A stretch of DNA of 57,337 nt from an uncultured Comamonas sp. (GCA_902175065.1 CABIIJ010000008.1:1-57337), one strand, 5' to 3'. Shown: positions 18,902-29,091, counted from the first letter of the stretch. A program made the numbers and translations. The notes: generated by a model not told the origin, from the letters alone.

Positions 18902-20353
18902 TCAACGTTGAAAGCGCAGCAGGGTGCGCGTGCGGGCCTGGACGTGATCGACGATGGGCAATGGATAGTCCAATCCCAGGTGCAGGCCGCAGGCCGCCAG
19001 TTCGGCAGGTTTCATCGCCGCAGGAAAATGCAGGTGTTTGTCGGGTACGTGGGCCAGTTCTGGCAGGTAGCGACGAATGAAGCGTCCCTCTGGATCAAAT
19101 TTCTGCGATTGGAGGATGGGATTGAAAATGCGGAAGTACGGCTGTGCGTCGCACCCCGTCGAGGCGGCCCATTGCCAGCCCCCGTTGTTGGCGGCCAGGT
19201 CATAGTCGTTGAGATGCTGGGCAAAGAAGCACTCGCCCCGACGCCAGTCAATACCCAGGTGCTTGGTCAGAAAACTGGCCACCACCATGCGCAGGCGGTT
19301 GTGCATATAGCCTGTTTGTAGCAACTGACGCATGGCAGCATCAATCAGCGGATAGCCCGTACGGGCCTCGCACCAAGCCTGCCATAGTGCCGGCGCTTCG
19401 TCCCATTGCACATGTGCATATTCGGGCCTGAAGGCTTGTGTCACCACCTGTGGATGGTGATACAAAATCATGAAATAAAAATCACGCCAGGCCAGTTCAG
19501 ACAGCCAAGTCTTGGCCCCTTGGCAGCCGGTAGCTGCCTGCCGTGCGGCCAGTGCTGCCAACTGGCGGATGGAAATGGTGCCAAAGCGCAGGTGTACCGA
19601 TAAGTACGAGACACCTTTGCGGCCCGGAAAATCGCGTGCCTCGTGGTAAGCCGACAGGCGCGGGAGAAAGTCCTGCAACAGTTGCTGGGCACCGGTCATC
19701 CCGGTGGGCAGTGCCAGCGTACGCAGGTTGGTCGGCAGAAAGCCCAGTGTTTGCAGCGTGGGCAGGGCTGTTTCTTCTGGAAGCGCAGCCAAATGCCGTG
19801 CATAGCGCCGAACGGGGTAGGAAGTGAGTTGAAACGTATCAAGCTTTTGCAGCCAAGCCCGTTTGTAGGGGGTAAACACGCTGTAAGGCTGGCCTTGCAG
19901 GGTCAGCACCTCGTTTTTTTCCAGCAGCACCTGGTCTTTGTAATCGCTGAAGGCGATGCCTGCCGCGTGCAATGCCTGGGCCGCCTGCCGGTCTCGGGCC
20001 ATAGCTACAGGCTCATAGTCCCGGTTGGTCAGTACTTCTTGCACTCCCAGCTCACGCGCCAATTGCACGATGGATGGCACTGCCGGACCGTGACGCACGA
20101 TCAGCCCGCCACCGGGCGAACCACTTTCCCTGGCCAGTTGTTGCAAATGCTGATGTAGTTCAATCACGCTGGAGTGGATGAACTCGACTCTCCGGTCGCT
20201 GCGCGTGGGCAGGGCGTCAAGAATGTCGGTATCGAATACAAACGCGCAAAACACCCGCTGAAAGCGACGCAGCGCGTGGTACAGGGCGCTATGGTCATCA
20301 CAACGCAGATCGCGGCGCAGCCAGACGAGGGCAGCGGGAGTGGCGGGGGACAT
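18902..20353 (-). CDS. phrB: Deoxyribodipyrimidine photolyase (cryptochrome/photolyase family)
   Basis: Light-driven repair of cyclobutane pyrimidine dimers using FAD and an antenna chromophore. From the ATG at 20353 it has 483 residues. The N-terminal alpha/beta antenna domain opens with ALVWLRRDLRCDDHSAL. The FAD-binding domain carries LRFGTISIRQLA, WRDFYFMILYHHP, TGYPLIDAAMRQLLQTGYMHNRLRMVVASFLTKHLGIDW and NNGGWQWAASTGCDAQPYFRIFNP. These match class I CPD photolyases. Codon use looks less GC-extreme than in its neighbours. It lies downstream of mutS, separated by a large perfect hairpin. An upstream Met at 20437 would read through that hairpin and is rejected. Confidence 0.92.
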   Translation of the reverse strand: MSPATPAALVWLRRDLRCDDHSALYHALRRFQRVFCAFVFDTDILDALPTRSDRRVEFIHSSVIELHQHLQQLARESGSPGGGLIVRHGPAVPSIVQLARELGVQEVLTNRDYEPVAMARDRQAAQALHAAGIAFSDYKDQVLLEKNEVLTLQGQPYSVFTPYKRAWLQKLDTFQLTSYPVRRYARHLAALPEETALPTLQTLGFLPTNLRTLALPTGMTGAQQLLQDFLPRLSAYHEARDFPGRKGVSYLSVHLRFGTISIRQLAALAARQAATGCQGAKTWLSELAWRDFYFMILYHHPQVVTQAFRPEYAHVQWDEAPALWQAWCEARTGYPLIDAAMRQLLQTGYMHNRLRMVVASFLTKHLGIDWRRGECFFAQHLNDYDLAANNGGWQWAASTGCDAQPYFRIFNPILQSQKFDPEGRFIRRYLPELAHVPDKHLHFPAAMKPAELAACGLHLGLDYPLPIVDHVQARTRTLLRFQR

Positions 20354-20389
20354 AGGAGCGTGTGGCGGTATGGCTGGATAACAAAAAAT

Positions 20390-20469
20390 ATAGCTTCTAC
20401 CGCTGATGAATAAACGATTCCATATTGAAAAGAACATAAAACCGTTTATTCATCAGCGGTAGAAGCTAT
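20390..20469 (-). repeat. Perfect 27-bp inverted repeat between mutS and photolyase genes
   Basis: Two identical 27-nt arms (20390-20416 and 20443-20469), starting ATAGCTTCTACCGCTGATGA, flank a 26-nt AT-rich loop. On the minus strand the stem follows the mutS stop by 2 nt and is followed by ATATTTTTTG, so it can serve as the mutS terminator. The outer sequence AGCT..CCGCT relates it to the other hairpin repeats in the window. Confidence 0.85.
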
Positions 20470-20471
20470 TG

Positions 20472-23120
20472 TTATTGATTCTTCATCGTTGCCTTGAGCT
20501 GGTACAACGCCTCCAGCGCCTCGCGCGGGCTGAGGGCGTCGGGGTTGATCTGCGCCAGCAGCGCCTCGGTGGCGCTGGGCGCGGGGATGTCGGCAGCGGG
20601 TGGCGGGGCGAACAAGTCGACTTGCGCATCGCCTGCGCTGGCGCGTTCCTCCAGCGCGGCGAGGGTGTGGCGGGCGTGGTTGAGCACGCTGGCCGGGATG
20701 CCCGCCAGCTTGGCCACCTGCACGCCGTAGCTGCGGCTGGCCGGGCCAGGCTGGATTTCGTGCAGGAAGACGATGTCGTGGCCATTTTCTGCGGCGGCCA
20801 CGTGCATGTTGATGGCGGCGCGGGCCTGGGCGGGCAGCTCGGTCAGCTCGAAGTAGTGCGTGGCGAACAGGGTGAAGGCCTGCACCTTGTCGTGCAGGTG
20901 GCGGGCAATGCCGCTGGCCAGGGCCAGCCCGTCGAAGGTGGAGGTGCCCCGGCCGATCTCGTCCATCAGCACCAGGCTGTGCGCGGTGGCGCTGTGCAGG
21001 ATGTGTGCGGCTTCGGTCATCTCCAGCATGAAGGTCGATTGCGCGTTGGCCAGATCGTCCGCCGCGCCGATGCGGGTGTGGATGGCGTCGATCGGCCCCA
21101 GGCGGCAGGCGCGGGCGGGTACGTAGCTGCCCATGCTGGCCAGCAGCACGATGAGGGCCACCTGGCGCATATAAGTGGATTTACCGCCCATGTTCGGCCC
21201 GGTGACGATGTGCAGGCGCTGGCGCGGGTTCAGATCGGTGCTGTTGGGGATGAAGGTGGCGTTGGCCGTTTGCGCCAGCCGCTCTTCCACCACCGGGTGG
21301 CGGCCCTGGTCGATCTCGATGCACGGCTGGGGGGTGAAGCTGGGAGCGCACCAGTTCAAGGTGAGCGAGCGCTCCGCCAGGCAGCACAGCACGTCCAGCG
21401 CGGCAATTGCCTGGGCCACGCGGGTCAGTTGCGGGATGAAGGCTTGCAACTGGTCGAGCAACTGGTCGTACAGCAACTTCTCGCGCTGCAGGGCGCGTTC
21501 CTGGGCGGACAGGGCCTTGTCCTCGAAGGCCTTCAGCTCCGGGGTGATGAAGCGCTCGGCATTCTTCAGCGTCTGGCGGCGCTGGTAGCGGGCGGGCACG
21601 GCGTCCTTGTAGCTGTTGGTCACTTCGATATAGAAGCCGTGCACGCGGTTGAACTGCACGCGCAGGTTGGGGATGTCGGTCAGCAGCTTTTCCCGGGCTT
21701 CCAGCTCCAGCAGAAAGCCGTCGCAGTTGGTCTGGATGGCGCGTAGCTCGTCCAGCTCGGTGTCGAACCCGCCGGCAATCACCCCGCCGTCGCGCACCAG
21801 GGCCGCCGGTTCGGGCAGCAGGGCGCGTTGCAGCAGTTCGGCGCAGCCGGGCGGGGGCTGGATGTGGCTGAAAATCTCGGTCAGATAGGCTGCTGGGGCA
21901 GGTGGTGTCTGCGCCAGCAGCTCTGCTTTTTGCAAAGTTTGCGCCAATGCCACCAATTCGCGCGGGCGCACCTGGCGCAAGGCGGTGCGGGCGGTGATGC
22001 GCTCCACGTCGCTCACCCCCTTCAAATGCTGCTGCAACGCCTGCCATGGGGCGCTGCTGGCCGCTGCCGGGTCGCCGCGTAGCACGCCGATGGCCTCCAG
22101 CCGCGCCTGCGCCGGGGCGCGGTGGCGTGGCGGCTCCAGCAGCCAGGTTTTCAAAAGGCGGCTGCCCATGCCGCTTTGGCAGGTGTCGAGCAGGGAGAAC
22201 AGCGTCGGGCTGTCCTCGCCGCGCAGCGTCTGCACCAGTTCCAGATTGCGCCGCGTGCTGCTGGGCAGGCGGATCAGCGCATCGCCCTGCTGCACCTGGA
22301 TGCTGTGGATGTGCGGCAACTGGCTGCCCTGGGTGTGTTCGGCGTAACTGAGCAGGGCGGCGCTGGCAGCGTGCGCCAGGGGCAGGTCTTCGGCCTCCCA
22401 GGCATTCAGGCTGCTGCTGCCCAGCAGTTCCAGGAGCTTGCTGCGGCCCAGCCCGGCGTCAAACTGCCAGTCCGGGCGCGGCGCGATGGGGCAGCCAATC
22501 TGTCCGCTGTGGCGCAAGTCCAGCAGCGCCTGCTCGAAGCGTTGCGTCACGCCTGCGCTGTAGAGCACTTCGCTGGGCGCGATGCGGGCCAGGGTTTCGG
22601 CCAGCGCCTCCTGCGTGCATTCGGCCAGGTGGATGCGCCCCTGCGTCACGCTCATCCAGGCCAGCCCCACGCGCTGGCGGCCCCCGCTGTGCAGGGCCAG
22701 CAGCATCGCCTCGCTCTTGTCCGAGAGCAGCGCCGTATCGGTCAGCGTGCCGGGCGTGACCACGCGCACCACTTTGCGCTCCACCGGCCCCTTGCCCACG
22801 CCGATTTCACCCACCTGCTCGCAGATTGCCACCGATTCGCCCAGCTTGATGAGGCGGGCCAGATAGTTCTCCAGCGCATGGAACGGCACCCCCGCCATGC
22901 TGACCGGGAACCCTGCCGACTGCCCGCGCGTGGTCAGCGCAATGTCCAGCAGGCGCACCGCCTTTTCCGCATCGTCCCAGAACAGCTCGTAGAAATCGCC
23001 CATGCGGTAGAGCACCAGGGTGTCCGGGTACTGGTTCTTGATGGGGATGTACTGCTGGAACATGGGCGTGTGCTGTTCCAGCGGCGTGGTGTACGGGGTC
23101 GGGACGGCGTTCTCTGGCAT
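20472..23120 (-). CDS. mutS: DNA mismatch repair protein MutS
   Basis: Mismatch-recognition ATPase that starts methyl-directed repair. The 882 residues from the ATG at 23120 match the family. The mismatch-binding Phe-x-Glu motif is in [18 protein letters not shown]. The connector, lever and clamp domains follow. The ATPase has Walker [14 protein letters not shown], Walker [17 protein letters not shown] and [14 protein letters not shown]. The C-terminal dimerisation tail ends [17 protein letters not shown], typical of MutS. The open frame extends further upstream, but those residues lie in non-conserved sequence. Confidence 0.97.
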   Translation of the reverse strand: MPENAVPTPYTTPLEQHTPMFQQYIPIKNQYPDTLVLYRMGDFYELFWDDAEKAVRLLDIALTTRGQSAGFPVSMAGVPFHALENYLARLIKLGESVAICEQVGEIGVGKGPVERKVVRVVTPGTLTDTALLSDKSEAMLLALHSGGRQRVGLAWMSVTQGRIHLAECTQEALAETLARIAPSEVLYSAGVTQRFEQALLDLRHSGQIGCPIAPRPDWQFDAGLGRSKLLELLGSSSLNAWEAEDLPLAHAASAALLSYAEHTQGSQLPHIHSIQVQQGDALIRLPSSTRRNLELVQTLRGEDSPTLFSLLDTCQSGMGSRLLKTWLLEPPRHRAPAQARLEAIGVLRGDPAAASSAPWQALQQHLKGVSDVERITARTALRQVRPRELVALAQTLQKAELLAQTPPAPAAYLTEIFSHIQPPPGCAELLQRALLPEPAALVRDGGVIAGGFDTELDELRAIQTNCDGFLLELEAREKLLTDIPNLRVQFNRVHGFYIEVTNSYKDAVPARYQRRQTLKNAERFITPELKAFEDKALSAQERALQREKLLYDQLLDQLQAFIPQLTRVAQAIAALDVLCCLAERSLTLNWCAPSFTPQPCIEIDQGRHPVVEERLAQTANATFIPNSTDLNPRQRLHIVTGPNMGGKSTYMRQVALIVLLASMGSYVPARACRLGPIDAIHTRIGAADDLANAQSTFMLEMTEAAHILHSATAHSLVLMDEIGRGTSTFDGLALASGIARHLHDKVQAFTLFATHYFELTELPAQARAAINMHVAAAENGHDIVFLHEIQPGPASRSYGVQVAKLAGIPASVLNHARHTLAALEERASAGDAQVDLFAPPPAADIPAPSATEALLAQINPDALSPREALEALYQLKATMKNQ

Positions 23121-23318
23121 GAAGGGGGCAATGTCTGGTTGGCGCGGGCAGGACGAAGGGGAGGCGAAGCGGTCTATTTTCGCCCGTGATCGTCCCCTGT
23201 TGAGGCTTCCCTCCGGGCGTCTTGCAATGCGTTGCGGAGCAGTGGAAAGCGGGTGTGGCAATTGCTCCAGTGGCGGGTTGCAGTTGTCTTGCCGATGACC
23301 GACTGGCAGCGCACCAAT

Positions 23319-23348
23319 AAAAAAAAGCCTGAGAAATCAGGCTTTTTT
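23319..23348 (-). terminator. Terminator downstream of tRNA-Ser, bidirectional in form
   Basis: GCCTGA-gaaa-TCAGGC stem flanked by an A run on the left and a T run on the right. On the minus strand it lies 11 nt after the tRNA-Ser gene and ends in a run of T. Confidence 0.8.
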
Positions 23349-23359
23349 CAATAATTCAC

Positions 23360-23447
23360 TGGCGGAAGCTCAGGGATTCGAACCCTGGAACCCTTGCGGA
23401 TTGCCGGTTTTCAAGACCGGTGCATTCGACCACTCTGCCAAGCTTCC
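23360..23447 (-). tRNA. tRNA-Ser (anticodon TGA), CCA encoded
   Basis: An 88-nt cloverleaf with acceptor GGAAGCT/AGCTTCC, discriminator G and encoded CCA. The anticodon loop CTTGAAA gives TGA. A long variable arm (AATCCGCAAGGGTT region) and T-loop GGTTCGAATCC are consistent with a class II serine tRNA. Confidence 0.93.
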
Positions 23448-23464
23448 AAGGGAGGGGATTCTAC

Positions 23465-23499
23465 ACAAGCGGCCAGCGTCAAAAGCGCTGGCCGCTTGT
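23465..23499 (-). terminator. Strong hairpin after maeB
   Basis: Perfect 14-bp stem ACAAGCGGCCAGCG / CGCTGGCCGCTTGT with a 7-nt loop, starting 4 nt after the maeB stop. There is no T run, so termination efficiency is uncertain; it may instead stabilise the 3' end. Confidence 0.6.
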
Positions 23500-23503
23500 T
23501 GCT

Positions 23504-25798
23504 TTACCCGTTCTGCTGGGCCTTGGCGGCGGCCAGCGCCGTCATGTTCACGATGCGGCGCACGGTGGACGACGGGGTGATGACGTGGGCCGATGCGGCC
23601 ACGCCCATCAGGATGGGGCCGATGGTGGTGCCGTGCGACACCGTGGTCTTGAGCACGTTGAACAGGATGTTGGCGGCATCCAGGTTCGGGCAGATGAGGA
23701 TGTTGGCCTCGCCGTGCAGGGTGGAGTCCAGCAGGGCGCGGTCACGCACGCTTTCGTCCAGCGCAGCGTCGCCGTGCATTTCGCCGTCGCATTCGATGTG
23801 CGGGTGTTTCTGCACGAACAGGTCACGGGCCTGGCGCATTTTGCGGGCCGATTTGCTGGTCGAGGAGCCGTAGTTGCTGTGCGAGACGAAGGCCACTTTC
23901 GGCGGGATGCCGAAGCGTTGCACTTCCTCGGCGGCCAGCTCGGCAATGTGGGCCAGTTCCTCGGCGCTGGGGTCTTCGTTGATGTAGGTGTCGGCGATGA
24001 ACAGCGTGCGCCCTTCCAGCAGCAGGGCATTGACGGTGGCCAGTTTGCTGGCGCCGGGTTTGTGGCCCAGCACGCCCTCGATGTGGGCGACGTGGCGGTC
24101 AAAGCGCCCGACCAGGCCGCAGAGCATGGCGTCGGCATCGCCCATCTTGACCAGCATGGTGGCGATCAGGGTGTTGGAGCGGCGCAGCACCTTCTTGGCC
24201 GTTTCCGTCGTCACGCCGTCGCGGCCCATGATGCGGTGGTAAGCCTCCCAGTATTGGCGGAAGCGCGGGTCGTCCTCGGGGTCGCAGATTTCAAAGTCCA
24301 CGCCCGCCTGCAGGCGCAGGCCGGCCTTGGCGATGCGGGCGGTGATGATGTCCGGGCGGCCGATCAGGATGGGTTTGGCCAGTTTTTCATCGACCACGGT
24401 CTGCACGGCACGCAGCACGCGCTCGTCCTCGCCCTCGGCGTAGGCGACGCGCTGGGGGTTGTCCTTGGCGGCGGCGAATACCGGGCGCATGATCATGCTG
24501 GTCTGGTAGACGAAGCGCGTCAGGCTTTCGCGGTAGGCGGCGTAGTCGGTAATCGGGCGGGTGGCGACGCCCGATGCCTCGGCAGCCTTGGCCACGGCGG
24601 GGGCAATGCGCAGGATCAGGCGCGTATCGAAGGGCGTGGGAATGAGGTATTCGGGGCCGAAGGTCAGCTCCTTGCCCTGGTAGGCGGCGGCCACCTCGTC
24701 GCTCACGTCCTGTTTGGCCAGGGAGGCGATTTCGCGCACGCAGGCCAGCTTCATGGCTTCGGTGATCTTGGTGGCGCCGCAGTCCAGGGCGCCCCGGAAG
24801 ATGTAGGGGAAGCACAGGACGTTGTTCACCTGGTTCGGGTAGTCCGAACGGCCCGTGGCGATGATGCAGTCCGGGCGCACGGCCTTGGCCAGTTCGGGGC
24901 GGATTTCCGGCTCGGGGTTGGCCAGGGCCAGGATGATGGGCTTGTCGGCCATGGTCTTGAGCATGTCCGCCGTCAGCACGCCGGGAGCCGAGCAGCCCAG
25001 GAACACGTCCGCATCCTTGACCGCATCGGCCAGGGTGCGGCCTTCGGTGTTTTGCGCAAAGGCGGCCTTGGAAGCATCCAACGTGCCGGGGCGGCCGGTG
25101 TAGATCAGGCCCTTGGAGTCGCACATGAACACGTTTTCGCGGCGCAGGCCCAGGCCGATCATCACGTTCACGCAGGCAATGGCGGCTGCGCCCGCGCCCG
25201 AGACGGCGAGCCGGATTTTGTCGATGTCCTTGCCGGCCAGTTCCAGGCCGTTGAGCAGGGCGGCGCTGGAGATGATGGCCGTGCCGTGCTGGTCGTCGTG
25301 GAAGACGGGGATGTTCATGCGCTTGGAGAGTTCTTGCTCGATGAAGAAGCACTCGGGCGCCTTGATGTCTTCCAGGTTGATGCCGCCCAGGGTCGGCTCC
25401 AGCGCGGCAATGATGTCGATCAGCTTGTTCGGGTCGCGTTCGGCCAGTTCGATGTCGAACACGTCCACACCGGCGAATTTCTTGAACAAACAGCCTTTGC
25501 CCTCCATCACCGGCTTGCCGGCCAGCGGGCCGATGTCGCCCAGGCCCAGCACGGCAGTGCCGTTGGTGATCACGCCGACGAGGTTGCCCCGGGCGGTGTA
25601 GTCAAAGGCTTTGTCCGGGTCGGCCTGGATGTCCAGGCAGGGGTAGGCCACGCCCGGGGAGTACGCCAGCGACAGGTCGCGCTGGTTGGACAGGGGCTTG
25701 GTGGGGGTGACGGAAATCTTGCCTTTGTTGGGGTTGCTGTGGTACTCGCGTGCGGCATCACGCAGGGTTTGCTCGGCGGGGGTCAGTGGTTCAGTCAT
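23504..25798 (-). CDS. maeB: NADP-dependent malic enzyme with phosphotransacetylase-like C-terminus
   Basis: Oxidative decarboxylation of malate to pyruvate with NADP, supplying reductant and pyruvate during growth on C4 acids. From the ATG at 25798 it has 764 residues, the usual MaeB length. The malic N-domain (about 15-150) has [15 protein letters not shown] and [26 protein letters not shown]. The NAD-binding domain (165-420) has HDDQHGTAI and [14 protein letters not shown]. The C-terminal half (430-764) resembles phosphate acetyltransferase and is regulatory in characterised MaeB. The gene stands alone between tRNA-Ser and a permease gene. Confidence 0.95.
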   Translation of the reverse strand: MTEPLTPAEQTLRDAAREYHSNPNKGKISVTPTKPLSNQRDLSLAYSPGVAYPCLDIQADPDKAFDYTARGNLVGVITNGTAVLGLGDIGPLAGKPVMEGKGCLFKKFAGVDVFDIELAERDPNKLIDIIAALEPTLGGINLEDIKAPECFFIEQELSKRMNIPVFHDDQHGTAIISSAALLNGLELAGKDIDKIRLAVSGAGAAAIACVNVMIGLGLRRENVFMCDSKGLIYTGRPGTLDASKAAFAQNTEGRTLADAVKDADVFLGCSAPGVLTADMLKTMADKPIILALANPEPEIRPELAKAVRPDCIIATGRSDYPNQVNNVLCFPYIFRGALDCGATKITEAMKLACVREIASLAKQDVSDEVAAAYQGKELTFGPEYLIPTPFDTRLILRIAPAVAKAAEASGVATRPITDYAAYRESLTRFVYQTSMIMRPVFAAAKDNPQRVAYAEGEDERVLRAVQTVVDEKLAKPILIGRPDIITARIAKAGLRLQAGVDFEICDPEDDPRFRQYWEAYHRIMGRDGVTTETAKKVLRRSNTLIATMLVKMGDADAMLCGLVGRFDRHVAHIEGVLGHKPGASKLATVNALLLEGRTLFIADTYINEDPSAEELAHIAELAAEEVQRFGIPPKVAFVSHSNYGSSTSKSARKMRQARDLFVQKHPHIECDGEMHGDAALDESVRDRALLDSTLHGEANILICPNLDAANILFNVLKTTVSHGTTIGPILMGVAASAHVITPSSTVRRIVNMTALAAAKAQQNG

Positions 25799-25953
25799 GG
25801 AAAAAAGGTGATTCAAGGGACGCTCGCTGCGCCAAGGGGGCGCAAAGCTTACTCCGAAATGACAAATTGTGGGGTCTTGCGGCGCCCCACGAAGCCTGAA
25901 AACGCCATCCCCCGGTAAGAAGGCTGGCGTTTGCTGAATGGGCGGCGTCGTGC

Positions 25954-27441
25954 TTAGTGTGCTTCGGCCTGGCGTGCTGCTTGGATGACAGCCTGCGTAT
26001 TATCTTTGGCCCCGTTGAAGAAAACGTTCAGAAGTACGGCGCAGAGGGAAGAAAGCAGGATGCCCGACTCGATCAGCGGGTGGATGGCGTGCGGCATCCA
26101 CTGGCGAAACTGCGGCGCCACCAGCGGAATCATGCCGACGCCGATGGAGACGGCCACGATCATGGCGTTGTTGCGGTTGTCGCGGAAATCCACGCCCGAC
26201 AGGATGCGGATGCCGGTGGCGGCCACCATGCCGAACATCACCAGCCCCGCGCCGCCCAGCACCACCGTGGGCAGGGACTCGACCAGGGCCGCCATTTTCG
26301 GCAGCACGCCCAGGACGACGAGGATCACGCCCCCGGCCACGCACACCCAGCGGCTCTTGATGCCGGTGACGGCGACCAGCCCCACGTTCTGCGAGAAGCT
26401 GGTGTAGGGGAAGGTGTTGAAAATGCCGCCGATCAGCGTGCCCAGGCCGTCGGTGCGCAGGCCACGGGTCAGTTCGGCCTGGTTGATCGGCTTGCCGGTC
26501 ATGTCGCTCAGGGCCAGGAACATGCCGGTCGATTCGATCATCACCACGATCATGATCAGGGTCATGGTCAGGATCAGCATGGGGTCGAACACCGGCGTGG
26601 CGATCTGCATGGGCAGCACGACGTCGAACCAGGCGGCCTTGCCGACTTTCTCGAACGTCATCAGCCCCATGGCGGCGGTAATGACGCCGCCGACGATGAT
26701 GCCGATCAGCACCGAGATATTGGCCAGAAAGCCTTTGCCGAAGCGGGCGATGAACAGAATCGTCAGCAGCACGACGCCGGAGATGGTGACGCCGGTCAGG
26801 TCCGCGTATTTGGGGTTGGGCACGCTGGGCACCACGGCAAAGCCCTTGGGCACCGGCGGCAGGTGCGAGCCGGGGGCGCCGGCCATGGCCTGGGCCTCGG
26901 TCAGCCACTTGATGTGTTCGGGGTTGGGGATGGAAGGGGCCGTTGGCCCGGCAGGGTTGCCGAAAATCCAGTTGATGCCCACGCGCATCAGGCTGATGCC
27001 GATCACGGCAATGATGGTGCCGGTCACCACGGGCGGGAAAAAGCGCAGCATCCGGCTCATCAACGGCGCAATGAAGATGGAGAGCACCCCCGCGCCGATG
27101 ACTGCGCCAAAGATCAGGCCCGCCCCGGCCTGCCCGCCCGTGGCCTGGGCCATCGACACCATCGGCGCGACGGCGGCAAAGGTCACGCCCATCATCACCG
27201 GCAGCTTGATGCCGAACCATTGGGTCGCGCCCATCGACTGGATCAGCGTGACGATCCCGCAGACGAACAGGTCGGCGGAAATCAGGTGGGCAATCTGATT
27301 GGGGGGCAGGTTCAGTGCCCGGCCCACAATCAGCGGAACGGCCACGGCACCGGCATACATCACCAGGACGTGTTGCAGGCCCAGTGCAGTGGCACGCCCC
27401 CAGGGCAGCTTTTCATCAACCGGATGGACGGAGCTTGTCAT
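25954..27441 (-). CDS. NCS2 family nucleobase:cation symporter, likely urate/xanthine permease
   Basis: Inner-membrane symporter of 495 residues with about 14 transmembrane helices. The NCS2 signature appears as GIFNTFPYTSFSQNVGLVAVTGIKSR, and the start PWGRATALGLQHVLVMYAGAVAVPLIVG is typical. A periplasmic or loop insertion of about 60 residues around PEHIKWLTEAQAMAG is longer than in UraA. Specificity for urate or xanthine over uracil is inferred from context: the adjacent urate-degradation genes and an upstream TTGTATACACTTT site shared with hiuH and puuD. The orthologue class could be UacT or XanP-like; I leave the symbol open. Confidence 0.88.
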   Translation of the reverse strand: MTSSVHPVDEKLPWGRATALGLQHVLVMYAGAVAVPLIVGRALNLPPNQIAHLISADLFVCGIVTLIQSMGATQWFGIKLPVMMGVTFAAVAPMVSMAQATGGQAGAGLIFGAVIGAGVLSIFIAPLMSRMLRFFPPVVTGTIIAVIGISLMRVGINWIFGNPAGPTAPSIPNPEHIKWLTEAQAMAGAPGSHLPPVPKGFAVVPSVPNPKYADLTGVTISGVVLLTILFIARFGKGFLANISVLIGIIVGGVITAAMGLMTFEKVGKAAWFDVVLPMQIATPVFDPMLILTMTLIMIVVMIESTGMFLALSDMTGKPINQAELTRGLRTDGLGTLIGGIFNTFPYTSFSQNVGLVAVTGIKSRWVCVAGGVILVVLGVLPKMAALVESLPTVVLGGAGLVMFGMVAATGIRILSGVDFRDNRNNAMIVAVSIGVGMIPLVAPQFRQWMPHAIHPLIESGILLSSLCAVLLNVFFNGAKDNTQAVIQAARQAEAH

Positions 27442-27506
27442 GAATGTCTTCCTTGGAAACTGTCGTTATGGGCAGCGGCAGGGGTTGCACACTTTTATCC
27501 ATACAA

Positions 27507-27519
27507 AAAGTGTATACAA
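27507..27519 (-). promoter_or_regulatory. Putative GntR operator upstream of the NCS2 permease gene
   Basis: Minus-strand TTGTATACACTTT containing the palindrome TGTATACA, 65 nt before the permease start. The same 13-mer precedes hiuH and puuD. A related half site, TTGTATGGATAAAA, follows within 10 nt toward the gene. Confidence 0.6.
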
Positions 27520-27552
27520 ATAAAAGGTTGGGAAAACTCCAAGTTTTCCCTA

Positions 27553-27645
27553 GGGATCCTCTGCACGAATCGAGCGGTAAGTCTGCGTCGCAGACCGCCC
27601 GAGGCCGCAGATGCAGGCGGCGCGGCGATTTGTGCAGAGGATCCC
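27553..27645. mobile_element. MITE-like element, 93 bp
   Basis: Terminal inverted repeats GGGATCCTCTGCACGAATCG (left) and its inverse with one mismatch (right) enclose 53 bp with an internal GTCTGCG-T-CGCAGAC hairpin. The element is flanked by TA on both sides, compatible with a TA target duplication. No reading frame is present. The ends recall IS5-superfamily terminal repeats, but I cannot name the parent element. Confidence 0.6.
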
Positions 27646-27713
27646 TACGGATGGGTATTTCCCGATAGGCCAGGCGGCGCGTGCTGCCGGGTCTGCACAG
27701 GCATGAAAAAGCC

Positions 27714-27739
27714 CGGCACAAGGCCGGGCAGCAAGAAGG
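27714..27739 (-). terminator. Terminator of the gntR-puuE-uraD/allC-M20 operon
   Basis: Minus-strand GCCCGGC-cttgt-GCCGGGC stem followed by TTTTTC, 58 nt after the M20 hydrolase stop codon. Together with the permease promoter/operator and the MITE it accounts for the 355-nt gap. Confidence 0.85.
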
Positions 27740-27796
27740 GGGACCGCATCCGGCGTGGCATCGGCGGCCAGTGCCCCCAAGCCATCACTTCATGGC

Positions 27797-29074
27797 TCAG
27801 GCCATCAGGTCGACCAGGCTGCGGGCCACCACCTTGGTGGCACGGCGCAGGTCTTCCAGGTCGATGCGTTCGTCATTGCGTTTGGCATGGCTCTCCAGCA
27901 CGGAGCGGGGGCCTGCGCCGTAGATCACGCCGGGAATGCCGCGCTCCACGTACAGGCGCACGTCGGTATACAGGGGCGTGCCCACGGCAGGGGGCCTGGC
28001 GCCGAACACGGCCTCGCCGTGCTGCTGGATGGCATCGACCAGCGGCTTGTTGCTGGGCAGCGGCGTCATGGCGTTGGCCAGCAGCAGGCGCTTGATGTCC
28101 ACGCGCACGGCGTCCTCGCCGGTGTAGCCGCGCTCGGTGTTGAACTGCTCCACCGCCTGGGCGATCACGGCGCGGATGCTGGCTTCCACCTCGGCCGGGT
28201 TTTCTTCCGGAATCATGCGGCGGTCGAGCTTCAGGGTGACCTTGCCCGGCAGCACGTTGGTGTTGGTGCCGCCCTCGATGCGGCCAATGTTCAGGTAAGG
28301 GTGCTTGATGCCCGGCACCCTGGAGGTGACCTGCCGGTACTTGGTGTTCTCGGCAAACAGGCCGTTCATGACCGCCACGGCAGCTTGCAGCGCATCCACC
28401 CCGGTGTGCGGCACGGCGGCGTGGGCCATCTTGCCGTGCACGGTCACTTCCATTTGCAGGCAGCCGTTGTGGGCGGTGACGACTTCGTAGCTGAAGCCGG
28501 CGGCAATCATCAGGTCGGGCTTCGTCAGATTGTTTTTCAGCAGCCAGCCGGGGCCGAGCAGCCCGCCGAATTCCTCGTCGTAGGTGAAGTGCAGCTCCAC
28601 CGCACCTTTACTGGGTTTGGCGACTGCTTCCAGCGCCCGCACGGCGAAGGTGAAGGTGGAAAAGTCGCTTTTGCTCACGGCGGTGGCGCGACCATACATC
28701 TTGCCGTCCTCGATCTCGGCGCCATACGGGTCGTGCGTCCAGCCCTCGCCGGGGGGAACCACGTCGCCGTGGGCGTTCAGCGCCACGGTGCGGCCACCGT
28801 CGCCCTGTGCGCCATATTGGCGGCGCACGATCAGGTTGGTGATGCTCTCCATCCCGTAGTCACGCACTTCCTGCTCGGGCACGGCGTGTTTTTCGGCGTC
28901 AAAGCCAAAGGCCTGGATCAGCGCCGCCGTGCGCTCGGCGTGCGGGGCGTTGTTGCCGGGCGGCGTGTCGGTGGGCACTTGCACCAGGGCCTGCAGGAAC
29001 TGCACCTGCTCGTCGAAGTGTTGGTCTACCCAGGCGTCCAGGGCGGTGTAGAGGGCTTGGCGGTCGTGGTTCAT
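27797..29074 (-). CDS. M20 family metallohydrolase of unassigned substrate in the urate operon
   Basis: Zinc-dependent amidohydrolase or deacylase of 425 residues. M20 landmarks are PTDTPPGNN, the metal ligand motif NAHGDVVPPGEGWTHDPYGAEI, GRATAVSKSDFS, TYDEEFGGLLGPGW and a lid domain ending before YTDVRLYVERGIPGVIYGAGP. A good AAGGAG ribosome-binding site precedes the ATG, 17 nt after the uraD-allC stop, so it belongs to that operon. It is closer in style to ArgE/DapE-like enzymes than to AllC. It may act on a ureido compound late in the pathway or on an N-carbamoyl or N-acyl amino acid. That is inference from location. Confidence 0.85.
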   Translation of the reverse strand: MNHDRQALYTALDAWVDQHFDEQVQFLQALVQVPTDTPPGNNAPHAERTAALIQAFGFDAEKHAVPEQEVRDYGMESITNLIVRRQYGAQGDGGRTVALNAHGDVVPPGEGWTHDPYGAEIEDGKMYGRATAVSKSDFSTFTFAVRALEAVAKPSKGAVELHFTYDEEFGGLLGPGWLLKNNLTKPDLMIAAGFSYEVVTAHNGCLQMEVTVHGKMAHAAVPHTGVDALQAAVAVMNGLFAENTKYRQVTSRVPGIKHPYLNIGRIEGGTNTNVLPGKVTLKLDRRMIPEENPAEVEASIRAVIAQAVEQFNTERGYTGEDAVRVDIKRLLLANAMTPLPSNKPLVDAIQQHGEAVFGARPPAVGTPLYTDVRLYVERGIPGVIYGAGPRSVLESHAKRNDERIDLEDLRRATKVVARSLVDLMA

Positions 29075-29091
29075 GAAAAATCTCCTTCAAT

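Noticed and set aside
23420-25918. 832-codon plus-strand frame opposite maeB
   Set aside because: It is antisense to a fully conserved malic enzyme, passes through the tRNA-Ser gene, and has no recognisable motif.
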